64,000 nucleotides of DNA from Primulina eburnea (taxonomy: Eukaryota > Streptophyta > Magnoliopsida > Lamiales > Gesneriaceae), in assembly GCF_022965805.1 (NCBI RefSeq), contig NC_133105.1, positions 26,325,208-26,389,207 on the forward strand, written 5' to 3'. Positions 12,293 to 23,025 of the stretch are shown one piece after another; position 1 is the first letter of the stretch; the number at the start of each line of letters is the position of its first letter. The notes beneath the pieces were generated by a model. It was given only the letters and a program-made list of their open reading frames with translations. It was not told the origin of the DNA and ran no database searches. Both the position numbers and the translations under genes were made by a program.

Positions 12293-14171
12293 TGTTGGAA
12301 CATTTCATGTTCGCAATCTTAATTTTGAAGTTAACAAAACTTGCTAATTTGTTTCTAATGATTTATCTTGGTGCGCAGGTAGCTTGGAACTGATCAGGCT
12401 TCTAACTGATCAGTTAAGAGAGGTAAAACTGAAGCTATCGAGACGTTGACTAAAAATACTAACTGATCGACCAAACTAAATCAGTTCAACTGACAGATCA
12501 AATAACAGTTGAACTGACTGTCCAGATGATGGATGATTCAGTAGAAGATCTTCAGAAGCCCGACCAGCTGATGAAGAGTTCAACTAATGAAGAACCCAGC
12601 TGACCAGTTCAACTGAAAGAGTGAAATCAGTTTGACTGACGAGTCAACTGATTTCATCAGTCCAACTGAAGATCGGTTCAGATGATCAGTTATGGACATC
12701 AGTTATGGATCATTCAGTTGCTGATCAAGACAAGCTTATCTTAGTGGATTTCAGCTATACACAAAGATACAAATATCTGTATGATCAAAGGTACAATAGA
12801 AAACATTACAGAAAACATTAAACCCGAGAGATTCCTGAAGGCATGTCAGAAAAGTCAAGACACATATACCTAGGAACGCATTCAAAGCTGCAACGATAAC
12901 ATGTGATGAATCTTGAAGTACGGTCTCAATGCTGCCTCTGTATATACAAGCTCAAGACCATCAGCAAGGAGGACAAGAAAGAGCATATACTAGAGTGTGT
13001 GAAGAACAAAAGAAAGGGCACGCTTATTTACTTATCAGCTTAAAAGAAGCAATCAGCCCAGAGCGAACACTTAAACTTTTTATCAGCTTAGTTTAGAAGC
13101 ATATTTCTCTCAGTGTATGAGAAAAATTTTGGGAAGTTTTCAGAGATCAGTTCTCACACACACACACACACCACCGCCACAACCACTCAAATACAAGCTT
13201 AGGAACATCAGTTAGAAATCATTCAGTTGCAGATCAAGACAAGCTTATCTTAGTGGATCCAGCTACGCGGAAAGATACAAATATTTGTACGATCAAAGGT
13301 ACAATAATGGACGTTGCAGCAAAGATTAAAGCCGAGAGATTCCTGAAGGCATGTCAGAAAAGTCAAGACACATATACCAAGGAACGCATTCAAAGCTGCA
13401 ACGATCACATGTGATGAGTCTTGAAGTACGGTCTCAATGCCTCTCTATACAAGCTCAAGACCATGAGCAAGGAGGACAAGAGAGAGCATATACTAGAATG
13501 TGTGAAGAACAAAAGAAAGGGCACACTTATTTACTTACCAGCTTACAAGAAGGAATCAGCCCAGAGGGAAAACTTAAACGTGTTATCAGCTTAGTTTAGA
13601 AGCATATTTCCCTCAATATGTGAGAACACTTTCGGATAGTTTTCAGAGATCAGTTCTCTCACACACACACACCACCACTCAAATACAGTCTTGCACAAAA
13701 ACAATAAACTCGTGTATGTAGTATTTCTCACATAGACGGTAAAGAAGTGTTGACTGAAAGGTGCTGCCTTCAGTCTAGTCTAGGAGTTCAATTAGGCATT
13801 GGGTAAGTCCTAAGCTGGGTGGGTTTGTACAAGTAGTTGTATAAATCAAAGTCTTCTAGTGAATCCTACCCGAGGTGGTAGAAGAGGTGACGTAGGAGCA
13901 GTTGAAGTCTCCGAACATCCATAAACATATCTTGTGTATTTAACTATTTAGTTAATGTTTTCAAACTGATTTAACCAGTTAGAGCATCCGTCGGTTCAAT
14001 TTTTACCATAACTGAACTAATGAATGCAAAAACTAATCTAGTCTTTTGGTTATTCAGTTACACAGGATATACAAATATATCAGTGTTTCTTAACGAAGGA
14101 TTGTAGCTATTGTAGCTCTTGGAAAATATTTTGTTTGAAGAATTTTAAAGTGATCTGCAAACGATCCTTCA
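12293..14171 (+). mobile_element. LTR 2 of the Copia-like array, with internal duplication
   Basis: Starts TGTTGGAACATTTCATGTTC and ends ...acgatccttca, followed by the primer site. At 1,879 bp it is about 450-500 bp longer than LTRs 3-5 because a central block is present twice, about 12,690-13,199 and 13,200-13,695. Each copy runs from the cattcagttg..gatcaagacaagctt block to the CA repeat and ccactcaaatac. The first 400 bp are packed with AACTGA/TCAGTT motifs. Confidence 0.87.
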
Positions 14172-15184
14172 ATTGGTATCAGAGCTAGTTGTTCTAAGAA
14201 GGATATTTGATAACTAATATTTTAAAATATGTTTCAAAATTTTATTTAAAATGGATTTCAAAATCCTCTTAAATATTTTATGTGCTTGTTATGAGGAGAG
14301 AGAAGGTTCCTGACTCAGCAACTAACGTTGTATCCACTTCTCTCGATTAATTAACTTTTTTGTTTTAAGTAGCTTGCAGGGTTTAGAGTTCAGCTGACAA
14401 CAGTTCAACTAAAGTGCTCAACGGGCAAAATTTCAACTGCAAGTCTACCAGTCCAACTGATCAACAAACGAAACCCAACTACCATCTGAAACTGATGAGT
14501 TAAGTAGAGCTTAATCATCAGAAGTTCCATCGCTTAATTTCTATATCAGATCAAATAAAAATGATCAATGCGGTTCAACACCATTTGAGTCCAGTTTGAG
14601 TCAGCACGACCAGTTAGCCAGCATAGAGATCAAGTCCAAGGAAAATTAGCTGATCTTCTGGAAAAAGAAACTCAAAATCTTTGCAGCATTCAAAGCATTC
14701 AAGGTGACCAGTTGTTAGTATATTCAGTTCTGTTATGTGTAAACTAACTGATGATTGATGTTATTTAAAGTGTGCTAGTGTAAAAGCAATTTCAGTTACA
14801 TTTTTTTATATGTGTAGAAGTATAATTCAAGGGACGCTTATTTGATTAAATAAACATCTTGTTCATTCAGTTAGCATTTACATAACTTAACTGCTATCTT
14901 AAGATTTGTTGCCTAAAGTGCTTGATTGATACTAAAACTTCATTAATCATGTAAATGATTATATTTTTGAAGAGGAGTTTTTAATTCAGTTTCTTAGAGG
15001 GAGTTTTGTTTGAGAATCATCCCTCGGACTGAAAAACTGTTTTAAGATCTTTTCATTTAGTTGTTGAGGGGGAGCTTTTATTTCTGCCATCCCACAAACT
15101 GGAGAATTTTTCTCTAAATTTTTTTTTCTCTTTAAAAAATTGTTTTAACCGTCCAAGTTTTGTGGTCATCAAAAATGGGGAGAT
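14172..15184 (+). mobile_element. Internal region 2 of the array (non-coding, ~1.0 kb)
   Basis: Starts with the primer site tggtatcagagctag (14174-14188) and ends with the polypurine tract aaaaatggggaga (15171-15183). No gag, protease, integrase or RT motif is visible on either strand; the longest plus frame after aaaatggatttc is short. The last 250 bp hold several tract-like blocks (gaagaggagttttt, agagggagttttg, gttgagggggagctttt). This makes a full LTR-internal-LTR unit with LTRs 2 and 3. Confidence 0.85.
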
Positions 15185-16625
15185 TTTTGGAACATTTGAT
15201 GTTCGTAATCTTGATTTTGATTTTAACAAAACTTGCTAATTTGTTTCTAATGATTTACCTTAGTGCGCAGGTAGCTAGGAACTGATCAGGCTTCAAACTG
15301 ATCAGTTAAGCGAGGTAAAACTGAAGATATCGAGACGTTAACGGAAAAGACCAACTGATCCACCAAACTAAATCAGTGCAACTGAAAAATCAAAGAACAG
15401 TTTAACCGACTGTCCAGCTGATGGATGATTCAGCAAAAGATCTTCAGAAGCTCAGCCAGATGATGAAGAGTTCAACTGATGAAGAACCCAGTTGACCAGT
15501 TAAACTGAGAGAGTGAAATCAGTTTGAGTGACGGGTCAACTGATTACACCACTCAACTGAAAATCAGTTCAGATGATCAGTTAGGAACATCAGTTAGAAA
15601 TCATTCAGTTGCAGATCAAGACAAGCTTATCTTAGTGGATCCAGCTACGCACAAAGATACAAATATCTGTACGATCAAAGGTACAATAATGGAAGTTGCA
15701 GCAAAGATTAAAGCCGGGAGATTCCTGAAGGCATGTCAGAAAAGTCAAGACACATATATCAAGGAACGCATTCAAAGCTGCAACGGTCACATGTGATGAG
15801 TCTTGAAGTACGGTCACAATGCCTCTATATACACAAGCTCAAGCTCAAGACCATCAGCAAGGAAGACAAGAGAGAGCATATACTAGAGTGTGTGAAAAAC
15901 AAAAAAAGGGCACGCTTATTTACTTACCAGCTTACAAGAAGCAATCAGCCCAGAGGGAAAACTTAAACGTGTTATCAACTTAGTTTAGAAACATATTTCC
16001 CTCAGTGTGTGAAATCACTTTCGGGTAGTTTTCAGAGATCAGTTCTCACACACACACACCACAACTCAAATACAATCTTGCACAAAGACAATAAACTTGT
16101 GTATGTAGTCTTTCTCACATTGACGGTAAAGAAGTGTTTACTGAAAGGTGCTACCTTCAGTATAGTCTAGGAGTTCAGTTAGGCATTGGGTAAGTCCTAA
16201 GCTGATTGGGTTTGTATAAGTAGTTGTGTAAATCAAAGTCTTCTAGTGAATCATACCCGAGGTAGTAGAAGGGGTGGCATAGGAGCAGTTGAAGACTCCA
16301 AACATCCATAAACATATCTTGTGTATTTAACTATTTAATTAATGTTTTCAAACTGATTTAACCAATTAGAGCATCCGTCAGTTTTCACCATAACTGAACT
16401 AATGAATACAAAAACTAATCTAGTCTTTTGGTTATTCAGTTACACAGGATATAAAAATATATCAATGTTTCTTAACGAAGGATTATTTCGAGTGTTTTCC
16501 GTTTGGCTCTATACCAAACTCGATCTAATTTCATCGGTGTATACATTCTTAAAACACGAGCTATTGTAGCTCTTGGAAAATATTTTGTTTGAAGCACCTC
16601 AAGGTGATCTGCAAACGATCCTTCA
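15185..16625 (+). mobile_element. LTR 3 of the Copia-like array
   Basis: A 1,441-bp LTR ending ...gatccttca before the primer site tggtatcagagctag at 16628-16642. The start reads ttttggaacattt, so the terminal TG has mutated to TT. It contains the AACTGA/CAGTT-rich 5' part, a 90-codon open frame (15524-15796), a CA repeat (16048-16060) and the agtcttctagtgaatc block. Confidence 0.87.
15524..15796 (+). CDS. Small open frame inside array LTR 3 (unknown)
   Basis: An open frame of 90 codons shared with LTR 4 (20135-20419) and LTR 5 (23369-23638). The common core reads SVRNHSVADQDKLILVDPAT, then NICTIKGTIM and RFLKACQKSQDTY. I recognise no domain, signal peptide or membrane segment. It lies in the middle of the LTR, which is transcribed or promoter sequence, so it may be open by chance. 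I would not call it a gene without evidence of selection or translation. Confidence 0.2.
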   Translation: MSDGSTDYTTQLKISSDDQLGTSVRNHSVADQDKLILVDPATHKDTNICTIKGTIMEVAAKIKAGRFLKACQKSQDTYIKERIQSCNGHM

Positions 16626-16789
16626 ATTGGTATCAGAGCTAGTTGTTCGAAGAAAGACATTTGAAAACTGATATTTTAAAATATGTTTCAAAATTTTATT
16701 TAAAATGGATTTCAAAATCCTCTTAAATATTTTATGCGTTTGTTATCAGGAGAGAGAAGGTTCCTGACTAAGCAACTAACGTTGTAGCC
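16626..16789 (+). mobile_element. Internal region 3 of the array, left part
   Basis: Primer site and the first ~160 bp of the third internal region, up to gttgtagcc, where a gypsy solo LTR is inserted. The rest of the region resumes at 18966. Confidence 0.85.
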
Positions 16790-16924
16790 TGTAAGGCCCA
16801 AGATTTTGATTACCGTAAATTGAAATGTTTTGGTGATAATTGATGTGATTATAGGCGGAATGGATCGAACCAGAAATAGACAGGAAAGACGTACGAAGAC
16901 GCGAAGCAATGTGCGAGGATAGAG

Positions 16925-17190
16925 CACCTCGCTTATGCGCGACAGTGGCATAAGACCTCGTGCATATGCGCGAGAAGTGTGCGCGCATATGCGGGAGATG
17001 TACCTAAGGAGAGTGCCGAGTCTAGAGAGTTGGGCGCACATGCGCGAGTGGTGGTATGCAGAGACAGTAGGTCTCGCGCATATGCGCGGCGATGGTGCGC
17101 ACATATACGCGAGCTGCCGAGACACAAGCGCTGAGACCCGTAGGTCTCGCGCATATGCGCCGATGTTGGTCGGGCATATGCGCGAGACGT
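16925..17190. repeat. CGCGCATATGCGCG palindromic minisatellite
   Basis: Repeated cgcgcatatgcgcgag-type units with variants (cacatgcg, catatacg) at irregular spacing of about 20-60 bp. The core CGCGCATATGCGCG is a perfect palindrome. It lies 135-400 bp from the LTR start and just upstream of a (TA)n run. Confidence 0.88.
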
Positions 17191-17231
17191 GCAGTATGCA
17201 CATTAAGCCACATGGTCTCTCTCATGCAATG

Positions 17232-17239
<8 letters not shown>

Positions 17240-17277
<38 letters not shown>

Positions 17278-17285
17278 TTATATAT
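17240..17285. repeat. (TA)n run, possible TATA region of solo LTR
   Basis: tacatatatatatatat...tatttatttatatatg directly after the GC-rich cluster. A (TA)n run sits at the equivalent place in the LTRs at 53227-53252 and 61116-61131 (minus strand). It could provide the TATA element of the LTR promoter; that role is inferred from position only. Confidence 0.5.
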
Positions 17286-18965
17286 GTGACATTCCTTAGA
17301 ATAGAGATAAGAGAGGAACGAGAAGGGCTTCCGAGGAAAGTTCAAGTTTCTTGCTAGTAACTTAATTTCACGTGAGATCCGCCCGTCTGATTTAAAATCC
17401 GAGCACTACACCGAGTTCCTAGCGATGACAGGTACAACAGGACGTAAGTTTTGTTACGTTTTGACATGCTTTGAAATTATGATATGTATATAATTGAAGT
17501 CAGATCGAAGAACGGACTTTTTATATAATTGTTATGATTTTCTGAAGCGATATGATTGAGATTGTTCAGATTTGATATTATGACCTGTTATTATTGAAGA
17601 TTATGATTCGTATTGATATCGATCATGGGTTGTGGTATTATATCTGTGATGTTGAGATTGACGGGGTTATCAAGACTGTATTGTTATGCCGTCGAAACAT
17701 CAGTAGATTGATTTTGATCAGATTCAGTATTGATTGAGATTGTATCATGATATCGTTGATATGGATCAGATTACGTTTGATTTGAGTATTGATCAGAACA
17801 AGTCTTGAATTGAATTATACATTGATACAGTGTATGCGATATTGTTATTGCCAGATTGATTTGAGAGGCAGTGAGTTCGAGACTTCGACAGAGTTAGATC
17901 GACAGAGCGAAACGAAAGGTATAAATTGATGTTGATGCGGGATTGCACAACTCGAGTTAGATTCGACTTGAGTTTCCCAAAATCACATACTTTACCTTAT
18001 TGCATTGATATTTGCAATTGAATGAGATTGATATCTTTGGTCTATTGATTTATGTATTGAGTCATAGGCGGATGCGCCTAGTCGTAGATGATTGATCTCG
18101 TGACAGAGGTGCCAGATAGTGATGGAATCGTCACTGGCCCATTGCACATTGTCACAGAGGTTTGGCAGGATATGCCAGGGCTGATATGCCTAGTATTGGC
18201 TGATTCGCCAAGGCGGAAGTGCCCAGTATGTGGCTGATTCGCCAAGACACTAGACGTTTGGTCGTATCAATATGTTGGGGAGTAGAGCAGCTCCTATCAC
18301 TGAGATTCGATACGGAAAGGGCCAAAGTCCGTGAATAAGAACGTACCACCACCCCGATCGGGAGTGTAGGTGGGTGTATGTTCTTATTCAGATCGAGATC
18401 CCTAGACTAGGATTGAGTCGAGTTAGAGTCTCAGAGTCACAGAGTATGATTTACCGTGTGATATCGATTTTTGTTTTCTGATGATGATACATGTTCAGAG
18501 TTTGATTTACAGTTTGATAGCGATTTATGTTTTTGATTTTGATACATGTTATAAATGTCTGTTTCATGCTTTTATACTTGTTAATATGAAATTCATGTAT
18601 ACATGATTCATACTGGGAATATAATTTTCACTGGAGTTATCCGACTGTTGTCTTGTTTGCATGTGTGCATGACAACATGTGGGACATGATCGGGATCAGG
18701 AAAAGGATGAGAGATTATAGTTAGTGTGGAGATCCGGGCCCAGAATCAGAATAGGATTCAGCACTGGATGTATAGTCGTTGAATCTAGTTGAGATAAAGA
18801 CATGTAGTACATGACTTGTACTTTTATATTGTCATGTATATCAGATAGATTACATTACGTTTCCGCAGTTGTATTTTTTTAAAAAAAAATTAGTCCCACT
18901 TTTCTTAATTGTTATATTTGACAATAATAATGATTAAGACGTAAATTAGCGTTCGGGTCCCCACA

Positions 18966-19806
18966 TAGCCACTTCTCTCGATTAATCAACTTTGTTGTTT
19001 TAAGTAGCTTCCAGGTTTAGAGTCAGTTGAGAGCAGTTCAACTAAAGTGCTCAATGGGAAAAATTTCAACTGAAAGTCTACCAGTCCAACTGATCAACAA
19101 ACGAAACCCAACTATCATCTGAAACTGATGAGTTAAGTAGAGCTTAATCATCAGAAGTGTCGCCGCTTAATTTCCATATCAGATCAAATATAAATGATCA
19201 ATGCGGTTCAGCACCATTTGAGTCCGGTTTGAGTTAGCTCGACCAGTTAGCCAGCACAGAGATCAAGTCCAAGGCAAATTAGCTGATCTTCTGGAAAAAG
19301 AAACTCAAAATCTTTGCAGCATTCAAGGCGACCAGTTGTCAGTATATTCAGTTCTGTTATGTGTAAACTAACTGATGATTGATGTTATTTAAAGTTTGCT
19401 AGTGGAAAAGCAATTTCCCTTACATTTGTTGATATGTGCAGAAGTATAATACAAGGGACGCTTATTTGATTAAATAAACATCTTGTTCATCCAGTTAGTC
19501 TTTACATAACTGAACTGCTATCTTAAGATTTGTTGCCTAAAGTGCTTGATTGATACTAAAACTTCATTAATCACGTAAATGATTATATTTTTGAAGAGGG
19601 GTTTTTAATTCAGTTTCTGAGGGGGAGTTTTGTTTAAGAATCATCCCCGGACTGAAAAACTGTTTTAAGATCTTTTCATTCAGTTGTTGAGGGGGAGCTT
19701 TTATTTCTGCCATCCCACAAACTAGAGAATTTTTCTCCAAATTTTTTTTCTCTTTAAATTTTTTTTTTTACCGTCCAAATTTTGTGGTCATCAAAAATGG
19801 GGAGAT
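18966..19806 (+). mobile_element. Internal region 3 of the array, right part
   Basis: Continues after the tagcc duplication and ends with the polypurine tract aaaaatggggaga (19793-19805). With the left part it gives about 1.0 kb, like region 2. No coding domains. It contains the same series of gagggg(g)ag blocks as the other internal regions. Confidence 0.85.
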
Positions 19807-21178
19807 TGTTGGAACATTTGATGTTCGTAATCTTGATTTTGATTTTAACAAAACTTTCTAATTTGTTTATAATGATTTACCTTAGTGCGCAGGTAGCTAG
19901 GAACTGATCAGGCTTCTAAATGATCAGTTAACCGAGATAAAACTGAAGCTATTGAGACGTTAACTGAAAAGACCAACTGATCGACCAAACTAATGCAGTT
20001 CAACAGAAAGATCAAAGAACAGTTTAACCGACTGTCCAGCTGATGGATGATTCAGCAGAAGATCTTCAGAAGCTCGGCCAGATGATGAAGAGTTCAACTG
20101 ATGAAGAACCCAGTTGGCCAGTTAAACTGAAAGAGTGAAATCAGTTTTAATGACTGGTCAACTGATTTCACCAGTCCAACTGAAAATCAGTTCAGATTAT
20201 CAGTTAGGAACATCAGTTAGAAATCATTCAGTTGCAGATCAAGACAAGCTTATCTTAGTGGATCCAGCTACGCACAAAGATACAAATATCTGTACGATCA
20301 AAGGTACAATAATGGACGTTGCAGCAAAGATTAAAGCCGAGAGATTCCTGAAGGCATGTCAGAAAAGTCAAGACACATATACCATGGAACGCATTCAAAG
20401 CTGCAACGATCACATGTGATGAGTCTTGAAGTACGGTTTCAATGCCTCTCTATATACAAGCTCAAGACCATCATCAAGGAGGACAAGAGAGAGCATAAAC
20501 TAGAGTGTGTGAAGAACAAAAGAAAGGGCACGCTTATTTACTTACCAGCTTACAAGAAGGAATCAGCCCAGAGGGAAAACTTAAACGTGTTATCAGCTTA
20601 GTTTAGAAGCATATTTCCCTCAGTGTGTGAGAACACTTTCGGGTAGTTTTTAGAGATCAGTTCTCACACACACACACACCACCACTCAAATACAGTCTTG
20701 CACAAAGACAATAAACTTGTGTATGTAGTCTTTCTCACATAGACGGTAAAGAAGTGTTGACTGAAAGGTGCTGCCTTAAGTCTAGTCTAAGAGTTCAGTT
20801 AGGTATTGGGTAAGTCCTAAGCTGGGTGGGTTTGTACAAATAGTTGTATAAATCAAAGTTTTCAAGTGAATCCTACCCGAGGTGGTAGAAGAGGTGACGT
20901 AGGAGCAGTTGAAGTCTCCGAACATCCATGAACATATCTTGTGTATTTAACTGTTTATTTAATGTTTTCAAACTTATTTAACCAGTTAGAGCATATGTCG
21001 GTTCAGTTTTCACAATAACTAAACTAATGAATGCAAAAACTAATCTAGTCTTTTGGTTATTCAGTTAGAAAGGATATACAAATATATCAGTGTTTCTTAA
21101 CGAAGGATTGTAGCTATTGTAGCTCTTGGAAAATATTTTGTTTGAAGCATTTCAAGGTGATCTGCAAACAATCCTTCA
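19807..21178 (+). mobile_element. LTR 4 of the Copia-like array
   Basis: TGTTGGAACATTTGATGTTC...atccttca, 1,372 bp. It carries the AACTGA/CAGTT-rich 5' part, the conserved small open frame (20135-20419), a CA repeat (20664-20680) and the agtgaatcctacccgagg block. The primer site that follows (21181-21195) reads tggtaatagagctag, with two changed bases, so this unit's priming would be impaired. Confidence 0.88.
20135..20419 (+). CDS. Small open frame inside array LTR 4 (unknown)
   Basis: 94 codons, the copy of the 90-codon frame in LTR 3. The shared core is SVRNHSVADQDKLILVDPAT and RFLKACQKSQDTY; differences from LTR 3 include E/D, G/E and IK/TM changes. No known domain. Probably an incidental frame. 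Confidence 0.2.
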   Translation: MKSVLMTGQLISPVQLKISSDYQLGTSVRNHSVADQDKLILVDPATHKDTNICTIKGTIMDVAAKIKAERFLKACQKSQDTYTMERIQSCNDHM

Positions 21179-21594
21179 ATTGGTAATAGAGCTAGTTGTT
21201 CTAAGAAGGACATTTGATAACTAATATTTTAAAATATGTTTCAAAATTTTATTTAAAATGGATTTCAAAATCCTTTTAAATATTTTATGCGCTTGTAATG
21301 AGGAGAGAGAAGGTTCCTGACTCAGCAACTAACGTTGTAGCCACTTCTCTCGATTAATTAACTTTGTTGTTTTAAGTAGTTTGTAGGGTTTAGATTTCAG
21401 CTGACAGCAGTTCAACTAAAGTGCTCAACGGGCAAAATTTCAATTGCAAGTCTACCAGTCCAACTGATCAACAAACGAAACCCAACCACCATCTGAAACT
21501 GATGAGTTAATTAGAGCTTAATCATCAGAAGTTCCATCGCTTAATTTCCATATCAGATCAAATATAAATGATCAATGCGGTTCAGCACCATTTG
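21179..21594 (+). mobile_element. Internal region 4 of the array, left part
   Basis: Primer site (mutated) and first ~415 bp of the fourth internal region, ending gcaccatttg at the 5-bp duplication atttg (21590-21594), where the Cassandra-like element is inserted. Confidence 0.85.
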
Positions 21595-21664
21595 TGTAAC
21601 GCCCCAGATTTGTCGACTTTCCTCACTATACCAATACGAGTCTTTCCAGCGTGCTTATGTCCTC

Positions 21665-21782
21665 ACTCACACGTACCCTAGGAAACTTCTCAGGAGGTCA
21701 CCCATCCCAAAGTTACCCCAAGTCAAGCACGCTTAACTTTGGAGTTCTTATGTGATGAGCTACCGAAAAGAAGATGCACCTT
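21665..21782 (-). repeat. 5S rRNA-like segment in left Cassandra LTR
   Basis: The minus strand carries the 5S internal promoter blocks: an A-box-like AAAGTTAAGCGTGCTTG (21724-21740) and a C-box-like GGATGGGTGACCTCCTGAGAAG (21687-21708), close to plant 5S rRNA. It is not a working 5S gene; the flanks match the LTR. In Cassandra elements this segment is thought to recruit RNA polymerase III. Confidence 0.82.
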
Positions 21783-22063
21783 CGTGATATGAGTAGTACA
21801 AATCAAATCTTTTAAGCCCTCTTCAACTGTACAGTCCATTACATTGAACAGTCTCAGAATCCCTCTCATTCCCGTGTGGGTCGGTTCATTCATGTTCCCT
21901 CCACCTAGAAGCCTGCCAGGAGCCGCTCATTGTCCGTGCCACCTAATGGCACCAGCGATCACCCCCCGCCCTCTTCGGCCTCGGGCCTCATATGCCCACC
22001 AGCTTTCGCTTGGTTCGTCCCCGAACCACACCCTACTAAGTGAGGTCGGCTCTGATACCACTT

Positions 22064-22425
22064 GTAACGCCCCAGATTTGATGACTGTTCTCACTGTACC
22101 AAGACGAGTCTTTCCAGCGTGCTTTTGTCCTCACTCACACGCACCCTAGGAAATTTCCCAGGAGGTCACCCATCCCAAAATTGCCCCAAGTCAAGCACTC
22201 TTAACTTAAGAGTTCTTATGTGATGAGCTACCGAAACGAAGGTGCATCTTTTTTTCGGTAGCTCATCACATAAGAACTCCAAAGTGAAGCAGGCTTGACT
22301 TTGGGCAATTTTGGGATGGGTGGCCGCCTGGGAAGTTTCCCAAGGTGCGTGTGAGTGAGGACATAAGCACGTTAGAAAGACTCGTCTTGATACAGTGAGG
22401 ACAGTCATCGAATCTGGGCGTTACA
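22064..22425. repeat. Large inverted repeat of 5S-like LTR halves
   Basis: Arms at about 22064-22248 and 22250-22425 are inverted copies of each other, with no spacer beyond the t-rich centre at catctttttttcggtagctc. Arm 1 has ttaacttaagagttc and arm 2 gaactccaaagtgaag, so the arms have diverged at several sites. The plus-strand transcript could fold into one long hairpin. Confidence 0.85.
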
Positions 22426-22430
22426 ATTTG

Positions 22431-23025
22431 AGTCCAGTTTGAGTCAGCAGGACCAGTTAGCCAGCACAGAGATCAAGTCCAAGGCAAATTAGCTGATCTT
22501 CTTGAAAAAGAAACTCAAAATCTTTGCAGCATTCAAAGCATTCAAGGCGACCAGTTGTTAGTATATTCAGTTCTGTTATGTGTAAACTAACTGATGATTG
22601 ATATTGTTTAAAGTCTGCTAGTGGAAAAGCAATTTCCCTTACATTTGTTGATATGTGCAGAAGTATAATACAAGGGACGCTTATTTGATTAAATAAACAT
22701 CTTGTTCATCCCGTTAGCCTTTACATAAATTAACTGCTATCTTAAGATTTGTTGCCTAAAGTGCTTGATTGATATTAAAACTTCATTAATCACGTAAATG
22801 ATTATATTTTTGAAAAGGAGTTTTTAATTCAGTTTTTGAGGGGGAGTTTTGTTTGAAAATCATCCCTCGGACTGAAAACTGTTTTAAGATCTTTTCATTC
22901 AGTTGTTGAGGGGGAGCTTTTATTTCTGCCATCCCACAAACTAGAGAATTTTTCTCCAATTTTTTTTTCTCTTTAAAAAATTGTTTTAACCGTCCAAGTT
23001 TTGTGGTCATCAAAAATGGGGAGAT
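22431..23025 (+). mobile_element. Internal region 4 of the array, right part
   Basis: Continues after the atttg duplication with agtccagtttgagtcagc and ends with the polypurine tract aaaaatggggaga (23012-23024). Non-coding, with the same purine blocks as the other units. Confidence 0.85.

Larger units (their letters stand above)
16790..18965 (+). mobile_element. Solo LTR, D-related gypsy family
   Basis: TGTAAGGCCCAAGATTTTG...GGGTCCCCACA, 2,176 bp, flanked by a perfect 5-bp target duplication tagcc (16785-16789 and 18966-18970). The uninterrupted host sequence gttgtagccacttctc is seen in other array units. Both ends match the LTR of element D and the solo LTR at 52820-54960. Inside lie a CGCATATGCGCG cluster (16925-17190), a (TA)n run, a GACGTAAGTTTTGTTACG block (17433-17450) and a ggctgattcgccaag repeat near 18200-18245. 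No internal gypsy sequence is present, so it is a solo LTR formed by LTR-LTR recombination. Confidence 0.9.
21595..22425 (-). mobile_element. Cassandra-like TRIM with rearranged right end
   Basis: A short non-coding element (831 bp) with 5S-rRNA-like sequence in its LTRs, as in Cassandra TRIMs. Left LTR: 21595-21845, tgtaacgccccag...ccattaca on plus. Internal region: about 21846-22062, ending in a primer site that on minus reads TGGTATCAGAGCCGACC (22045-22061). The right LTR begins at 22064 with tgtaacgccccagattt but stops after about 185 bp at gaaggtgcatc. There it joins an inverted copy of the same segment, running to ...gggcgttaca at 22425. The whole unit is flanked by a perfect 5-bp duplication atttg (21590-21594, 22426-22430). 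No protein is encoded. Confidence 0.85.

Noticed and set aside
16925..17190. CRISPR-like array
   Set aside because: Repeats are short, degenerate and irregularly spaced, spacers are themselves GC-rich repeat variants, no cas genes, and the context is a plant LTR.
16712..17357. Overlapping frames rich in AHMRE/RICAR/AYAR peptide repeats (also at 52836-53322, 56109-56719 and 61130-61403)
   Set aside because: They are translations of the CATATGCGCGAG minisatellite, open in several frames at once because the unit lacks stops. No independent coding signal.
22064..22425. 5S rRNA genes
   Set aside because: Only the internal promoter half resembles 5S and the flanks match a TRIM LTR; many differences from plant 5S. 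Treated as Cassandra-like LTR sequence.
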